A stretch of DNA of 64,000 nt from Acanthosoma haemorrhoidale (lineage: Eukaryota > Arthropoda > Insecta > Hemiptera > Acanthosomatidae). The translations under genes and the position numbers were made by a program. Under the pieces are notes generated by a model. The model saw only the letters and a program-made list of their open reading frames with translations. It had not been told where the DNA came from and ran no database searches. How positions within the stretch are numbered: the stretch's first letter is position 1; each line of letters begins with the position of its first letter. Positions 50,701 through 61,356 of this stretch are shown here, piece by piece. The stretch covers positions 91,559,474-91,623,473 of the forward strand of contig OV884011.1 of the NCBI GenBank assembly GCA_930367205.1, given 5' to 3'.

Positions 50701-52507
50701 TAACTCAACGGGTAATTAACTGTACCAGGCCCGACACTGCACATGTAGGAAATATAATGTACAACACACTATAATGCCATAAACGTTGTATTTTATTTTT
50801 ATTAGTCTTTCGCTCTTTTCACAATTAGGTGGACCACTGGGGGATAATATGTATTGATAATATTAATCCACTATAACAGCTGGGGTGACCATCGTACTGG
50901 GAGATAATTTCATTCGCTGTACCCAGAGGATCCATTGCTGTCTTCAGGCCTTTTCCGTCCGTTTTCAACCGCAGAATCTTCACTCCAGACAACATGACTT
51001 GCTCGCTACAGGCTTCAAGCCGTCGAATCATTCACAATATTGCTTTCCCCAAAATTTCCCCGAAATTCCTCGGTTCTTCTGATCCGCTACTCATGACTCT
51101 TTCGATATTTCACGTGCCATGCAATCTATCTGTGTAATGGAAGCGTCTATCCAAGGTACTTAGCCAACAGGTTTAATCCTTATGTATGCCGAAATTTCTA
51201 AACAGTATTTTACACTTATGAAATTTAAGTATTCTAAAATATGATCTGTTTCCGTATTGTATTCTGTGGTACACTTCAGCCAATTATTATTGGTGATAAC
51301 CACTGTCGAGGTACTTGAGCTTATCCACTTCACTGGTCACTTTGGGCACGATACGTTGTCTGCTAGAATCCCAACCTCTGCATAAATCTTATTACTTAAG
51401 TACCATTTACACTGTATCTATTGATTTAAATCCAATGTGAACCGTCCTTGCATTTTCATCAATTTGGTGGTTTCACTGCACTTCTCATTTTTGGCCTGTG
51501 TGAATTGAAAAAAAGTGCCAGCATGTCTTGTTCAAAATGGTTTACAAGAGGTAAACACGTGGGTATTGACTTCAAGAAGTCCTGATTTTGAAGAGAACAC
51601 TGGTCAGAAATACGACTTACCAACGACTGTTGATAGGTAGATGAGTTCGACGACATTGATGGATGTGAAATGTGTTGGGAAAGGCATTCTTGGGTTGTCA
51701 TACAAATAGCTGCCCTATGCGTAGGCTTTACCATGTTTTTTTCAATTTTACGGATAGACTCTCAAAGAAGACAGCGAATTCGTTCTGTTCTGGCCCATTG
51801 TCTTCTGATTAGTACTTCCATTTTTTTTTATTCCGTCATGAATCGGTGGAACTTAATTATTGAATGAACGCTTTTACGAATTTTATAGGTTAGCGCCAAT
51901 TTTTGGAGTAGTTGCCTCAGGAGAATTTCTAATAATTCTGTTGGTGTTATTTCGTTTAAGTAGCTCAAGGCTATCATTTGTTGTTTTCCCGAAAGAAGCA
52001 TCTTTTCCCGTAGAAAATATGTAATAGTCATTACTATATGATCCATTCTTCAGGGTTAAACGTACAATTCTACCTTTCGGGGAAGGGCTGGTGAAATGAA
52101 ATCGTCTTCAAGGACGGGATTCGTCATATATTTAGTTCGGACGGTCTACCTTCATGCAACACCAAGCTATGATTGTTGTCATACGTCATAGGATTAATTT
52201 CCTGCCTGGATCAGTTTGCGCAATTGGCGATATAGATTAATTATCAACCTTCATTATTATTATTAATCAAATTAATAATAAATTATTAATATCAATTGTT
52301 CATCATTAATTCAACTTATTGTTTTCAGGTTTGAGATTTGCAAAAGTTGAAATGAAAGTGGCAATTGTCAAGCTTATTATGAAATACAAATTCAATTTAA
52401 ATTCTAAAACAATAACACCTCTCAAATATTCACCACAAACTGCGTTCCTAGTACCCATTGGAGGTATATGGGTAAATTTCGTACCAAGGGTGAAAGCCAA
52501 TTGTTAA
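44781..52507 (+). CDS. Cytochrome P450, CYP6-like (clan 3), complete; six exons
   Basis: Membrane-bound ER monooxygenase of the family that oxidises xenobiotics, insecticides and plant compounds in insects; the substrate cannot be read from sequence. Exons are 44781-45000, 45685-45998, 48298-48655, 48747-48971, 50165-50416 and 52329-52507, open for 515 codons, the usual CYP6 length. Motifs by residue: N-terminal membrane anchor 10-30 and RPAPLFGN about 50-57; WRLMR (C-helix WxxxR) 133-137; AGYETT (I-helix) 315-320; ETLR (K-helix) 373-376; PERF 424-427; heme loop FGEGPRICIG 448-457 with Cys455. All key residues are present. Intron 1 starts with GC (CAG|GCAAGG) and ends in AG; the other introns are GT-AG. 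Start chosen as the only ATG giving the anchor. Intron 2 holds a dispersed repeat ending about 55 bp before exon 3; intron 5 holds a piece resembling exon 5. Gypsy copy B begins 280 bp past the stop. Confidence 0.92.
47219..47243. repeat. (TTAA)n short tandem repeat
   Basis: Six units of AATT/TTAA in P450 intron 2. Confidence 0.85.
47659..48241. repeat. Non-coding dispersed repeat, copy 2
   Basis: Diverged relative of 16779-17465, with matching blocks in the same order (CCCAATTAATTCTAATCC, ATGGAAGGAATTCAG, CCTCTGGCTTTGACTG, CACATATAACAT). It fills the end of P450 intron 2 and stops about 55 bp before the acceptor of exon 3. Confidence 0.55.
52054..52088 (+). pseudogene. Relic of P450 exon 5 (heme-loop region) inside intron 5
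   Basis: About 34 bp match 50367-50400 of exon 5 with roughly six differences. It would encode V-K-R-T-I-L-P-F-G-E-G against V-K-C-T-F-L-P-F-G-E-G in the gene. The match stops before the cysteine. No other exon parts are visible nearby, so it is a fragment of an ancient partial duplication, not an alternative exon. Confidence 0.6.
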
Positions 52508-52786
52508 GTGTGGAATCCAGTGTATCTTGTTGCATGGAACAAAACACGAACGAGAAGAGAACTACAATTTACTTTATATATTGCTTGGTTGTGGGCTGGA
52601 ATGGAAAAAATCGAAGACCACTCCTTGGTCTGGCTGGCTACAATGAGCATATCTCTATATAAGACCGCTTTTAGCAACGCAAGCTGCAAAACCGAAAACA
52701 TTCTTATTGTGGAAAAACAAAGAATTTTGATTATATTTGATTTACGTATATATATAAGTTAATGTTTATTGAATTAAAATCTCAGA

Positions 52787-53262
52787 AAGGTTGGTAATCA
52801 GGACAGGTAGAACGTTGTTACAAGACTGCTTTATTTATTTCAAGTCACCTCTATCTATAGGTATTACATGTAAACATATATACAGATAACAGATGTTTGG
52901 GGATTAAGGCTGGGCACTAGCGGCGCCTGGACTTAACTCCCCCCCACCAGTTTACGAACACCCATTCGCGAACTTTGAAGTACAACACTCGGACGTCTTA
53001 GTCTATCCAAATAACGCTCCGCTAATGTTACAAAGGAGCAAAGGCCAGCCCCGCCCGTACACAGCCTGTAATCCCTCACATTAAGCTCTAATCCTATAAA
53101 ACGTAAAAACCAACTGTCACTTGTAAACAAAAAACATAAAAGAAAACTTTGACTTTTAAAAAAAAACAATACTTCTGTGGGAAAAATCACATAACTATTA
53201 CTATTTACAATGTTTCTCGCGTGTATGGGGCGAGGACACTCCAGCTCATTCCTGATCTACAA
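52787..53262 (-). repeat. 3' LTR of gypsy copy B
   Basis: The outer 136 bp match 55708-55843 at about 93% by eye, fixing the LTR nature. The inner edge is placed at the purine tract GGGGGGAGA (minus strand), followed by TTGTAGATCAGG. It shares GGGGCGAGGA and the AATAAAGCAGTC block with the LTR of copy A. Confidence 0.75.
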
Positions 53263-53329
53263 TCTCCCCCCTGGTAGAAGTTTTAACTGTTCTATATGGA
53301 CATTTCGCCGCTTCTTAAGGGGCAGCAGA

Positions 53330-53881
53330 CTCTCAATTGTCATGAGGTTGTGTTCCCTAATCACGACCACTTTAAATGGGTCCTCATGTCGCACCAGCTC
53401 CTATTCGACCCTAGTTTTTTATAGACGATAGTCCCGATTTTAAGTACCCCCATTTGATCCCGGACTTTGAGGTTTTCCCGTTCTACTCGTCTCACTTTGT
53501 CCCTCGTTAACCTTTCTCGGACTTTGTCCCACATTTTCCTAAAACTGACTGCATTGCTCGCAATTTTCTCCGCCATTCCGTCGTCTGCTACTGTATCTGC
53601 CCCATTTCTCCGTCTTCCGCGCAGCCCAAAGGGATTTCGAATGGGGAGAACCCCGTCGCGGTGTTGGATCGAATGATTGTAAGCGGCCACCGCCTTCGGC
53701 ATTGCCTCATTCGCCGGCAGACCCTTTTCCGCGTGATATACCCGCAGGTGGTCACTCAGGGTACTGTGTAATCTTTCTATCCCTCTACTCTTAAGGTGCC
53801 CTGGGATATTAAGATGCCAAGAGACATCGAAAGTCTTCATTTCTTTCCGGATGTTGGGATTGTCAAATTCCCTGCCCTATC
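53330..53881 (-). pseudogene. Gypsy copy B integrase remnant
   Basis: The frame 53361-53840 holds the end of the integrase core, with SRGIERLHSTLSDHLRVYHA (the catalytic Glu in IER), AVAAYNHSI and the C-terminal beta-barrel region IGTIVYKKLGSNR. Near 53405 a frameshift splits it from the tail that matches copy A. D1 and D2 of the D,D-35-E triad are lost by the deletion or by drift. Confidence 0.75.
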
Positions 53882-53963
53882 CGACGAGATCCGGTCTGGT
53901 ACTCAGTTTTATTAATCATAAAAAATAATAATCCGGTACTATTATTTTATTAACCACCCCTAT

Positions 53964-55690
53964 TTATGCTCTTCCGTCCCGTATAGTCCCTTGACATTTA
54001 TATTCTACTTTCCACAACTTAATGTTCCATTTTCCCCGATATTCTCCACACTCGCGCCTACCTTCCCCAACATGTCGCACATAACTATCACCTGGTACTC
54101 CCGCGGCATGTTTCCTACGATATGTAACTTTAGATCTCCCCCTTTCTTCGCCCACCTATTTAGCCCTATGACTACCTCTCCCACTACCTCGCCTTGGGGC
54201 CTCCCAGGATGATTAAACCACAATTACATACCTGGGTCTGGAGTGGCCTCTCTCCACCATACAGCCTCTCCAGCGCTCCGCGGGACATGATGGTGTTGGT
54301 GCTTCCCGTGTCCACCAGACACCTCTCTCCTTCTTTGAACCTAATTATTGGCAACGCACACTTTCTCTCCCGTATTGAATTACATCTCAGGATGCAGTCG
54401 CCTCTCTGCCATCACGCTCCTCAGGCTTCATCACGTTGCTCCCATCTGCGTGACGCGACCTTCTGCCCCATTTGCCTACCGCCTTGCTTCTTCTCCTTCA
54501 GTTCCCGACGTCCCTAATGACTCATCTCCTGATGATCCACTTTCCCCATGTGTCGTACCCCGTCTCTCTCTTATTTCTTGAGTGTTTACCTCCATCGGTT
54601 CTGGTCGTTGGTATTCCCTCCTCCGGAATATATACGGTCAATGCCTCGCGATGTGCCCTTCTTTGCCACACTCAAAGCATTTCATGCGAGGACACTGTGA
54701 CACTAAATGTCCTGCCTTCCCACATCCATGGCATTTTCTTTTTTCCCTGGGCGGGGCATACCTCGGTCTCGTTCCTATGAATCTCCTTTCTCCTGTCGTT
54801 CCCTTATCTCTGCCGACAACGGGCGTTTCTGGACTCCTTTAAGCTGCTTTCAGGGTCCGGGTTCTTTTGTATGCAACTCGGCTCCACTCATTGTCGACGT
54901 CTTGCACACTCACTTCTTTTTCCTTGGCACTAGCATCGATCACTGTTTGTGCACACTCCGAGAACGAGTGCTCATCAGAGAATCCTTCCTTTCTTCCTGT
55001 CTCCTAGGCCAGTTGCACCTTTAGAATTGTGGATAAAAATCCCATTCTACCCTCTACATCTTCTATGCTTATCGAATCTCTCATCTTCTCCGTTATCTTA
55101 TTGAAACGGACTACCAACCCCGCAGCATATTGCCCGTTACTTTGTCTTGGGGACTTCGTCTCCCTAAACATCTGGAGTATGTCCTCCTCGGGAGTCCATC
55201 GTCCTCCTCCTTACGCCTTCTTTAATTTCATCTTTATTACTTCCCACGGGGTTTCTTTATCTGGCAATGAATTTGATGAATTTGATTATGTATACTCATC
55301 TTGACCCGACATATCAGGGCCGTCTTTAACGATTCCACGTCTTTGGGATCTATCAAATTTTCTTCTACTTTAGCTCCAATTAAAGCTGTGAGACAGTCTC
55401 CTCCTTTTAGAAAATGGTTCAGCTCACCCAGTTCCCCAGTGAATCTCTCCAGTTCCGAAACCGCCTTCCTCAGATCCTGGGTATTCATCGCTTTTACCCT
55501 CATCAGCGCGAGCACCGTGGCATGAACTTCTGGCATAGTTCCCACTCTTCTAATATCTGGTCCCTCTACGAGATTCAAGACGGGCTGTCTCAACACTCCT
55601 CCTTCAGTCATCTTCTCTCTTTCGCGTATAGAAGAAAAAAAAACCAAAACAAATTTAGCCCGCATTCTATAACTCTCTTTCTCCACGGTT
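53964..55690 (-). pseudogene. Gypsy copy B gag-protease region
   Basis: Gag starts about 55600 and stays open to 55237. It is followed in shifted frames by two zinc knuckles near 54640-54750: an intact [14 protein letters not shown] and a second, [12 protein letters not shown], that loses its last Cys at a stop. The protease core LVDTGSTNTIMS lies at about 54290-54320. The region ends with GKWNIKLWKVEYKCQG, which parallels GQWNIRLGKKTYRC at the same place in copy A, right before the deletion of RT. Confidence 0.75.
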
Positions 55691-55707
55691 CCCGGGTAAT
55701 CAGAAAA

Positions 55708-55843
55708 AAGGTTGGTAATCAGAACAGGTAGAACGTTGTTACAAGACTGCTTTATTTATTCCACGTCACCTATATCTATAGGTATTACATGTAAATATAT
55801 ATACAATAACATATGTTTGGGGATTAAGGCTGGGCACTGGCGG
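55708..55843 (-). repeat. 5' LTR fragment of gypsy copy B
   Basis: Only the inner 136 bp of the ~475-bp LTR remain. The match to the 3' LTR ends at CACTGGCGG, and a TATATA-rich stretch follows immediately. Confidence 0.8.
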
Positions 55844-56076
55844 TGTATTATATATATATATATTATTTTCATATAATGCACAATTAAGAAACTAAAATCT
55901 ATTTCATCATAACCCCTATCCTTAACAACATCCTTTAAATCTAAAATACGATTATTAAAAAATATCCTAAAAAATAATAAAAAAAAAAATCCTTAAAATA
56001 TCACTCAATCAATACTTATACCTATGGCAAGGATTGGAAACTTTTTTAGACTAAGTTGTACCAACTTTTTCACCAC

Positions 56077-56858
56077 GAATAATTAGAAGTTCCCCTCTTT
56101 TTGGCCCAGAAAATACGCGCCTACGTTTGCATATTTTAATAATAATAACTTTAGGCGTCACTTAAAAGAGGGGGAAACTAGTGCACGACAGAAATGATGC
56201 CCACTAGGGGGCGCGGCGGGAGTAGCCCGCCTCTGATCTTTGCCTATATCAGGCAAAGATTAGGGGCTTTTTCCCATACTCTCAGAACCCAGCACCTGAA
56301 GTGAACACTGATTTCTCTCTCTCTGCACTGGCTCTTGCTGTTCTACTGGAACCATATATTTCTTATTGAACTACCGCTCTCTTTCTGACCTCGCTAAGTT
56401 TTAGTCCGGCGTTGTCAGACCCCACACCTTTCTAGTGGGATTCTCTGCCTTAGCCTTGCTAAAACTTGGAGAGGGATCTCTTCCACGCGGACGACGTTCT
56501 CTGTGGCCCTACAAACTTTACCTTCCCCAGCGATCCAGTAGACCTCTCTTACACACTCGCCTTTGGGATCCAGACGGTTTTCGCCTACCCTTAGATACCG
56601 AATGTGGATTCGTGGTCATTCCAAAGACCACATAAACTGCCTATAATACCTACCCTGTTCCTCTTCTCCTGAACATAGTGCACTGTCGGGGCGCACCTTC
56701 TAAGATATTATGGAGTCAGATCAATACAAATAAAGCTGTTCGACGACTAGGCCACCAGCAAAGGCCTAAGATCACAGTTTTATCTATTTTATTTCTTTCT
56801 TGGCGCTATCCGGCCAGCGGCCGGGTCGTAGAGACCCTAGCCCGCGGTGGGCGTCTCC
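56077..56858. repeat. ~785-bp dispersed non-coding repeat, copy 2
   Basis: Same ends and block order as 33177-33962. The left third has diverged more (GGGCTTTTTCCC in place of the TATA region) and the CT tract is short. It starts about 230 bp right of gypsy copy B. Confidence 0.75.
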
Positions 56859-59579
56859 CTTACCCTCATTAACCCGACGTACTATATAATATTATTTATT
56901 TTGGTTTAGGAAAATTGTAAACTGGAGAAACTATGTTAAGAGAGAATAGTTTACTGATATTTAATAAAAGTTGTCAGAACCTTTTTATGTTTATGACATC
57001 ATTTCTGAATCATTGATATTTCTTCAGATTTCTTATCCCTGGTCTAAATAATAAAGGACCAACCATTATCTGATCCTTTGGGTTTCCTACGGCACACTGA
57101 GTGTGAGAATTATATTATCTACCCAACTACCATGGGCTGTCCATTAAAATGTATATTATCCATTAAAATAAAATATATGTTGTCGGGTAGCCACTAGGAG
57201 GTGCCTGATCCCCTAGCCCTGGTGACAAGTGCGGATTGTTTGAGTTAATAACATATCTGACTCCATTTTATGATAGGTATGTGCCCCGACAATGCACTAT
57301 GTTCAAGAGAAGAGGTACAGAGGTTTCATAAAGAATAAGTCATGTTTTCATAGTTCGAGCGGAAGTGAAACAAGCATAGTTACAAGTCGCCAGAGAGTAT
57401 GTAAGGAGACTGATTTACAGGGCCAGAACCCTGGTTTAAATACCGTTTCTGCCGGGAGGCTACGAGGGTCTAACCCGGCAGTGGTTCCCGCGCACACCGG
57501 TCACAACGCGTGACCGGAAGAGAGGCCTAAAAGGGTCGCTTTGTTTATGGCTATCAGGTAGGACCCCTTTGCTCTTAGCCCAGTGTGTACCTGGCTGTTT
57601 ATGACTTGTTTCCCTTCCGTGTTTTATTGCTTAACTTTCACCATGATTCACATTATTACAATACATTATACATGCACCAGAGTATAGGGTGATTTACTTT
57701 AGTAGTTAGGAGTCACTACATATGTATATATTCATTATGGTTTGAGTTATATTTTTTAGATATGAATATAATGAAGTCTGGATGTATGTCCTACGTAAGG
57801 AGTCGTAAGGATCGACCTCAAGTTCTAAAGATATATTCCATGTCAACTCCAAGTATGCTGATTAGTTTTTAGTTATTAGTTACAAAAAAAAAGGAGAAAT
57901 ATGGAATCAAATGAAACCTTCAAAACGGCAGGCCCATTCCTTTACTTTTAGGAATTCTGGAGTCTCAGCTCAGAATCAGAACCAATATTTAATATTACCC
58001 AAGCATGATTTATAGAATTTTTTTGTATCGTTGTTTAAGTAATTTACAATTTTTTCTATATGTTTAAAAGGTGGTATTAAGTAACCAAAATTGTTTGACA
58101 CACTAAATGATGTATTTTTGATTAAGTATTTTTCTTAAAATTAAGTTGTTAAGGACCTTTCGAATTTCCTAAAGATCGCCAGGAATCATTTATGGGCCCA
58201 ATCATCATCGCCAGGGAACATTTATTCTCTTTTTACGCCATTTGCTTTGTTTATGGATAGTTACAAAAATATAGCCTAGTTTATAATCGATAAAACCAAA
58301 TTCGTAAAAATACAATAAATAATTTTGAAATAATAAATATAAAAATGATGAGGCTACCGAGCGCTGAATCAACTAGTCTTGTAGAAACTAGAAGCTGTCC
58401 CATAATTTGCATAAGTAAAGAATAAATTTGCATCTGAAGACATACAATGTAGGACTCTAAATGTTTCTATGAGCCTAGAATTGTTTAGATGAATTTTCAA
58501 TATAAGACCGTTAAGTTCTCAATCTCAACAAGTCTTGTTAATGTGACTCTACAAGAGCTTATTTACAAAAAAAAGTAATTTTTAAGCCCATATCATGAAT
58601 TTGTGGTGTTTTTACTAAGGTTCGTAAACAAATAATAGGCTTTATTATGGTTACGGACTTATTTGTGTCTTTAAATGTGAAAGAAAAAACTATTTTTGGC
58701 CATTATTTTCTTGAAATATTGGTTTGAGTGCGAGTTCACAAAATTAAAGTTGACATATTATAATAGTTGGTCTACATACTCTGGGATCGACACCTCAAAG
58801 TAAAAATCAAATCACTAATTGAACAAAATTCATTTGAATTTAAAGTAATATTCAAAGAGTTATCTGCAATACTAATTGGACCACATTGGGCATGGGAATT
58901 CAGGCATTGTTTTGAAGTTGCTCAATCGTTTCTGAGAAGTTATTGTGTTGTTATACAATGCAAATATGGTCCTTGTACCTTGATTTTTGTAGGCACGCAG
59001 ATAACGTTCTTGCGGAGGTGTTATCAGTATTTAACAGTTTCTTGAAATTTTGTAGAGAAAGCACTTCGTAAACATTTCCAACTTTATGGAACATTCTGCC
59101 ATCCCAGCAACATTACAAAACTTTCTGTTCTTATTTGTTTCAGAAAGTAAAGGCCAAAGTTTTATAATAAATAATATAGCACATAATTGCAAGGAAAAGT
59201 AAACATTTATGTCTGCGATTCGCATTGACTTATCTCTGTAAAGCTTCTTGACACAGGTTTTTTGGAAGCTTATTAGTTGACTGCTTGAATGTCTTTACTT
59301 TCTGACTTGATAGATAACCTGATAAAGGAAATCCAAATTGGCTCAGTTAAAATTGTAAATTTTAAAGACACCAAAGAAGTGTCCTGTAATGGTGGACGAA
59401 TATATAGGAAGAACAAATGACTCCTCTGGGGTGAAAAAAAACAAAAAAAAAAAGATTGAATAATTAAGAAAATGTTGAAGATTGACAGTAAAGTGAGCCT
59501 CCGAAATAATAATTTATTTGTTACTGGCTACTTCTTAATTGTGATTAAATTACAATCTGCCTTATTGGGCTAAAAGTAA
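56859..59579. other. Intergenic, no gene recognised
   Basis: AT-rich with a GC-richer island at 57180-57560 that starts with TGTCGGG and contains GCCCCGACA at about 57283-57291; this could be a decayed terminal-repeat element. No reading frame shows a family motif on either strand. Confidence 0.4.
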
Positions 59580-60960
59580 TTGTGATAAATGTTCTCATTC
59601 ATACCATATTTACAAATTTCATTCACTCGCTCATTCATACAGTATATACAAACAGCCTCGAGGCCTCCCAAATCCACATAGTTGTCACCTCCCTCGCATG
59701 CGAAAGAGGAAGCGGAGCCTTGGGAAGTCCCCCACGCTCCTCCGGCCGCCTCGTCACCGGATACTAGCCAGTGGAGGACCACGAGCCCGAGAGCTACATA
59801 CGCTCTGAGCATGAATGGAGAAACTGGCCATTATCAGGACTCCCACTGTCACGCATTTATAGCAGGTCACGAGGCCACTGCCGTCTCAGTCTCCAAGTAG
59901 GATTATAGGGGTGAGTGGAGCAGTGCAATGAGTGTGCTACGGGATTAGGGTGGATGGATAGGTGGCAATGGAATTTCAGGAACTTTGAAGGGATGAGTTC
60001 TAGAATGTAGGGTATATTCAGATCGTTATAAAGGCTTTTGTTGCTGACGTAATAAGGGGCATTTACTATTGATCTCAGGACGTTTGATTGAAAGGATTGG
60101 ATACGCTTGAATTTTTTGCTGTCCCCATAACTTTGTAGATTAGTAATTTATATTCTATTGAGAGATGGAATGTACTTTGAAGTAGTCCGCACAGTTGTCC
60201 AAAGCGTCTGTTTAGTTCTTGTCTTTTTAGCCTCGTGTGTTCCATGTCAGCCGTTTGTCGAGATGGAAGCTTGAAAATCGCAAGAATCTCGGATACAGGG
60301 AAAGGAATGGAATTAAAAAAAACTAGTGGACAAGACTTGCGCCAGAGCGTGGAGGTAATGTGGGAACATTTTGTTTCCTTAGCTTTGATCCACTATTCGT
60401 TATACCATTGCTTGATCCCATCAAGGTGTTTTTGAAAGTTATAGGATGCTATCGGGGTCTGGGTGGGATGACAAGACTGCAGTGTTATCTGCAAATGTGG
60501 CCAAGAAGGTATTGAGGGTAGAGGGGACATCAGTGGTGCATAGGTTATCGAGAATGGGACCCAGGACATTGCCCTATGGAACTCTTGCTTTTATAGGATA
60601 GTTGTTAGAATATAGAGAATTAAGTCACAGCGGACTTGGAAGAAGCGGTCTGGGAAGGTAGCACTGTAGGATTAGAAAAAGTGTCTGTGGTAAATATGTT
60701 TTGAGCTTGTAAAGCAAACCTGCGTGCCAAACCCTGTCAAAACCTTGAGCTATGTCCAGAAAGGTAGCAGTGCACAACTGTTTGGTTTCAAGGGCTGAGG
60801 AAATGTGATCAACAATGCGAAGTTCTTGTTAAGTTGTTTGACGGAATTTGAGTTTGAGATTGTCGTTGACGGAAACCAAACTTATATCCCTTATATTACT
60901 TATATACTTATATACCAAACTTATATTACTTATAGCCGAATCAGGCAGATTGTAGTTTTA
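59580..60960 (-). mobile_element. Jockey-clade non-LTR retrotransposon, 5'-truncated relic with 3' UTR
   Basis: On the minus strand, 60480-60580 encodes GNVLGPILDNL and LATFADNTAV, the RT catalytic box with FADD changed to FADN. 59885-60130 is an undisturbed C-terminal frame with RIQSFQSNVLRSIVNAP and YYVSNKSLYNDL, closing with WRLRRQWPRDLL and a stop near 59864. This is the typical Jockey C-terminus. A GC-rich 3' UTR of about 280 bp follows, ending in TGAATGA-type repeats. The family differs from that of the 11-kb and 22-kb copies. Confidence 0.75.
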
Positions 60961-61190
60961 TCATAATAAAGTTTAAAAAAAAAAAGTTTCAGATCCAATA
61001 AATTAGCTTCAGTAAACCAAACACCCAGGAAGAAGAAAGGAGATTGTTTTCATCTTACTTAAAAGAAACCCCTTGTAAACAGATAATGTTTATGAGCTTG
61101 TATATAAACATTTCCACTGATAATATTTTGTTTGGTAACGTTTAAATAGAAGTGTTTTTTTTTCAAATTTTGTTTTTCTTTGCCAAACAG

Positions 61191-61356
61191 CCTCTTACTT
61201 CATATCAAAGGAAAGTGAATCGGAGAACGGGGATGTTAAATATGATTGGGTCCAATTAAATCAATGCGAAAAGAATGATGAACGAACATGTTGGTCCCTG
61301 ATGGTTGCATCACAATGCTGTCCTCCATCACCAACGGGGAAACTAAACAGAATGAG
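61191..61356 (+). other. Possible coding exon (low confidence)
   Basis: An open stretch of 54 codons begins after an acceptor-like TTTGCCAAACAG and reaches a donor-like AATGAG|GTTGGT. It is Cys/Ser-rich with NDERTCWSLMVASQCCPP and is less AT-rich than its flanks. It would end in phase 2, which does not fit an acceptor at 63344 (phase 0) but could fit one at 63394. No family recognised. Confidence 0.25.

Larger units (their letters stand above)
52787..55843 (-). mobile_element. Gypsy/errantivirus-like LTR retrotransposon copy B, defective
   Basis: Minus-strand order: partial 5' LTR (55708-55843), eroded PBS, gag (about 55690-54560), protease (DTG at 54304-54312), a deletion, integrase core and tail (53881-53330), purine tract (53263-53271), and complete 3' LTR (52787-53262). 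RT, RNase H and the integrase N-terminus are missing. The deletion junction (about 53890-53955) carries filler DNA with short repeats. It is the same family as copy A. Insertion lies just downstream of the second P450 gene, in opposite orientation. Confidence 0.85.

Noticed and set aside
50825..51734. Minus-strand frames in P450 intron 5 (50825-51031, 51459-51734)
   Set aside because: They have a TE-like composition but no motif that I can place in a family.
57179..57291. Short element bounded by TGTCGGG and CCCCGACA
   Set aside because: The inverted match is only about 8 bp with no duplication of the target and no second copy; too weak to call.
59570..59812. Minus-strand frame with a signal-peptide-like start, upstream TATAAA and GC-rich codons, resembling the first exon of a secreted protein
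   Set aside because: The TATAAA overlaps the stop codon of the Jockey C-terminal frame that ends near 59864, and the sequence continues as the element's 3' UTR into TGAATGA-type tail repeats. It is far better explained as retroelement 3' UTR.
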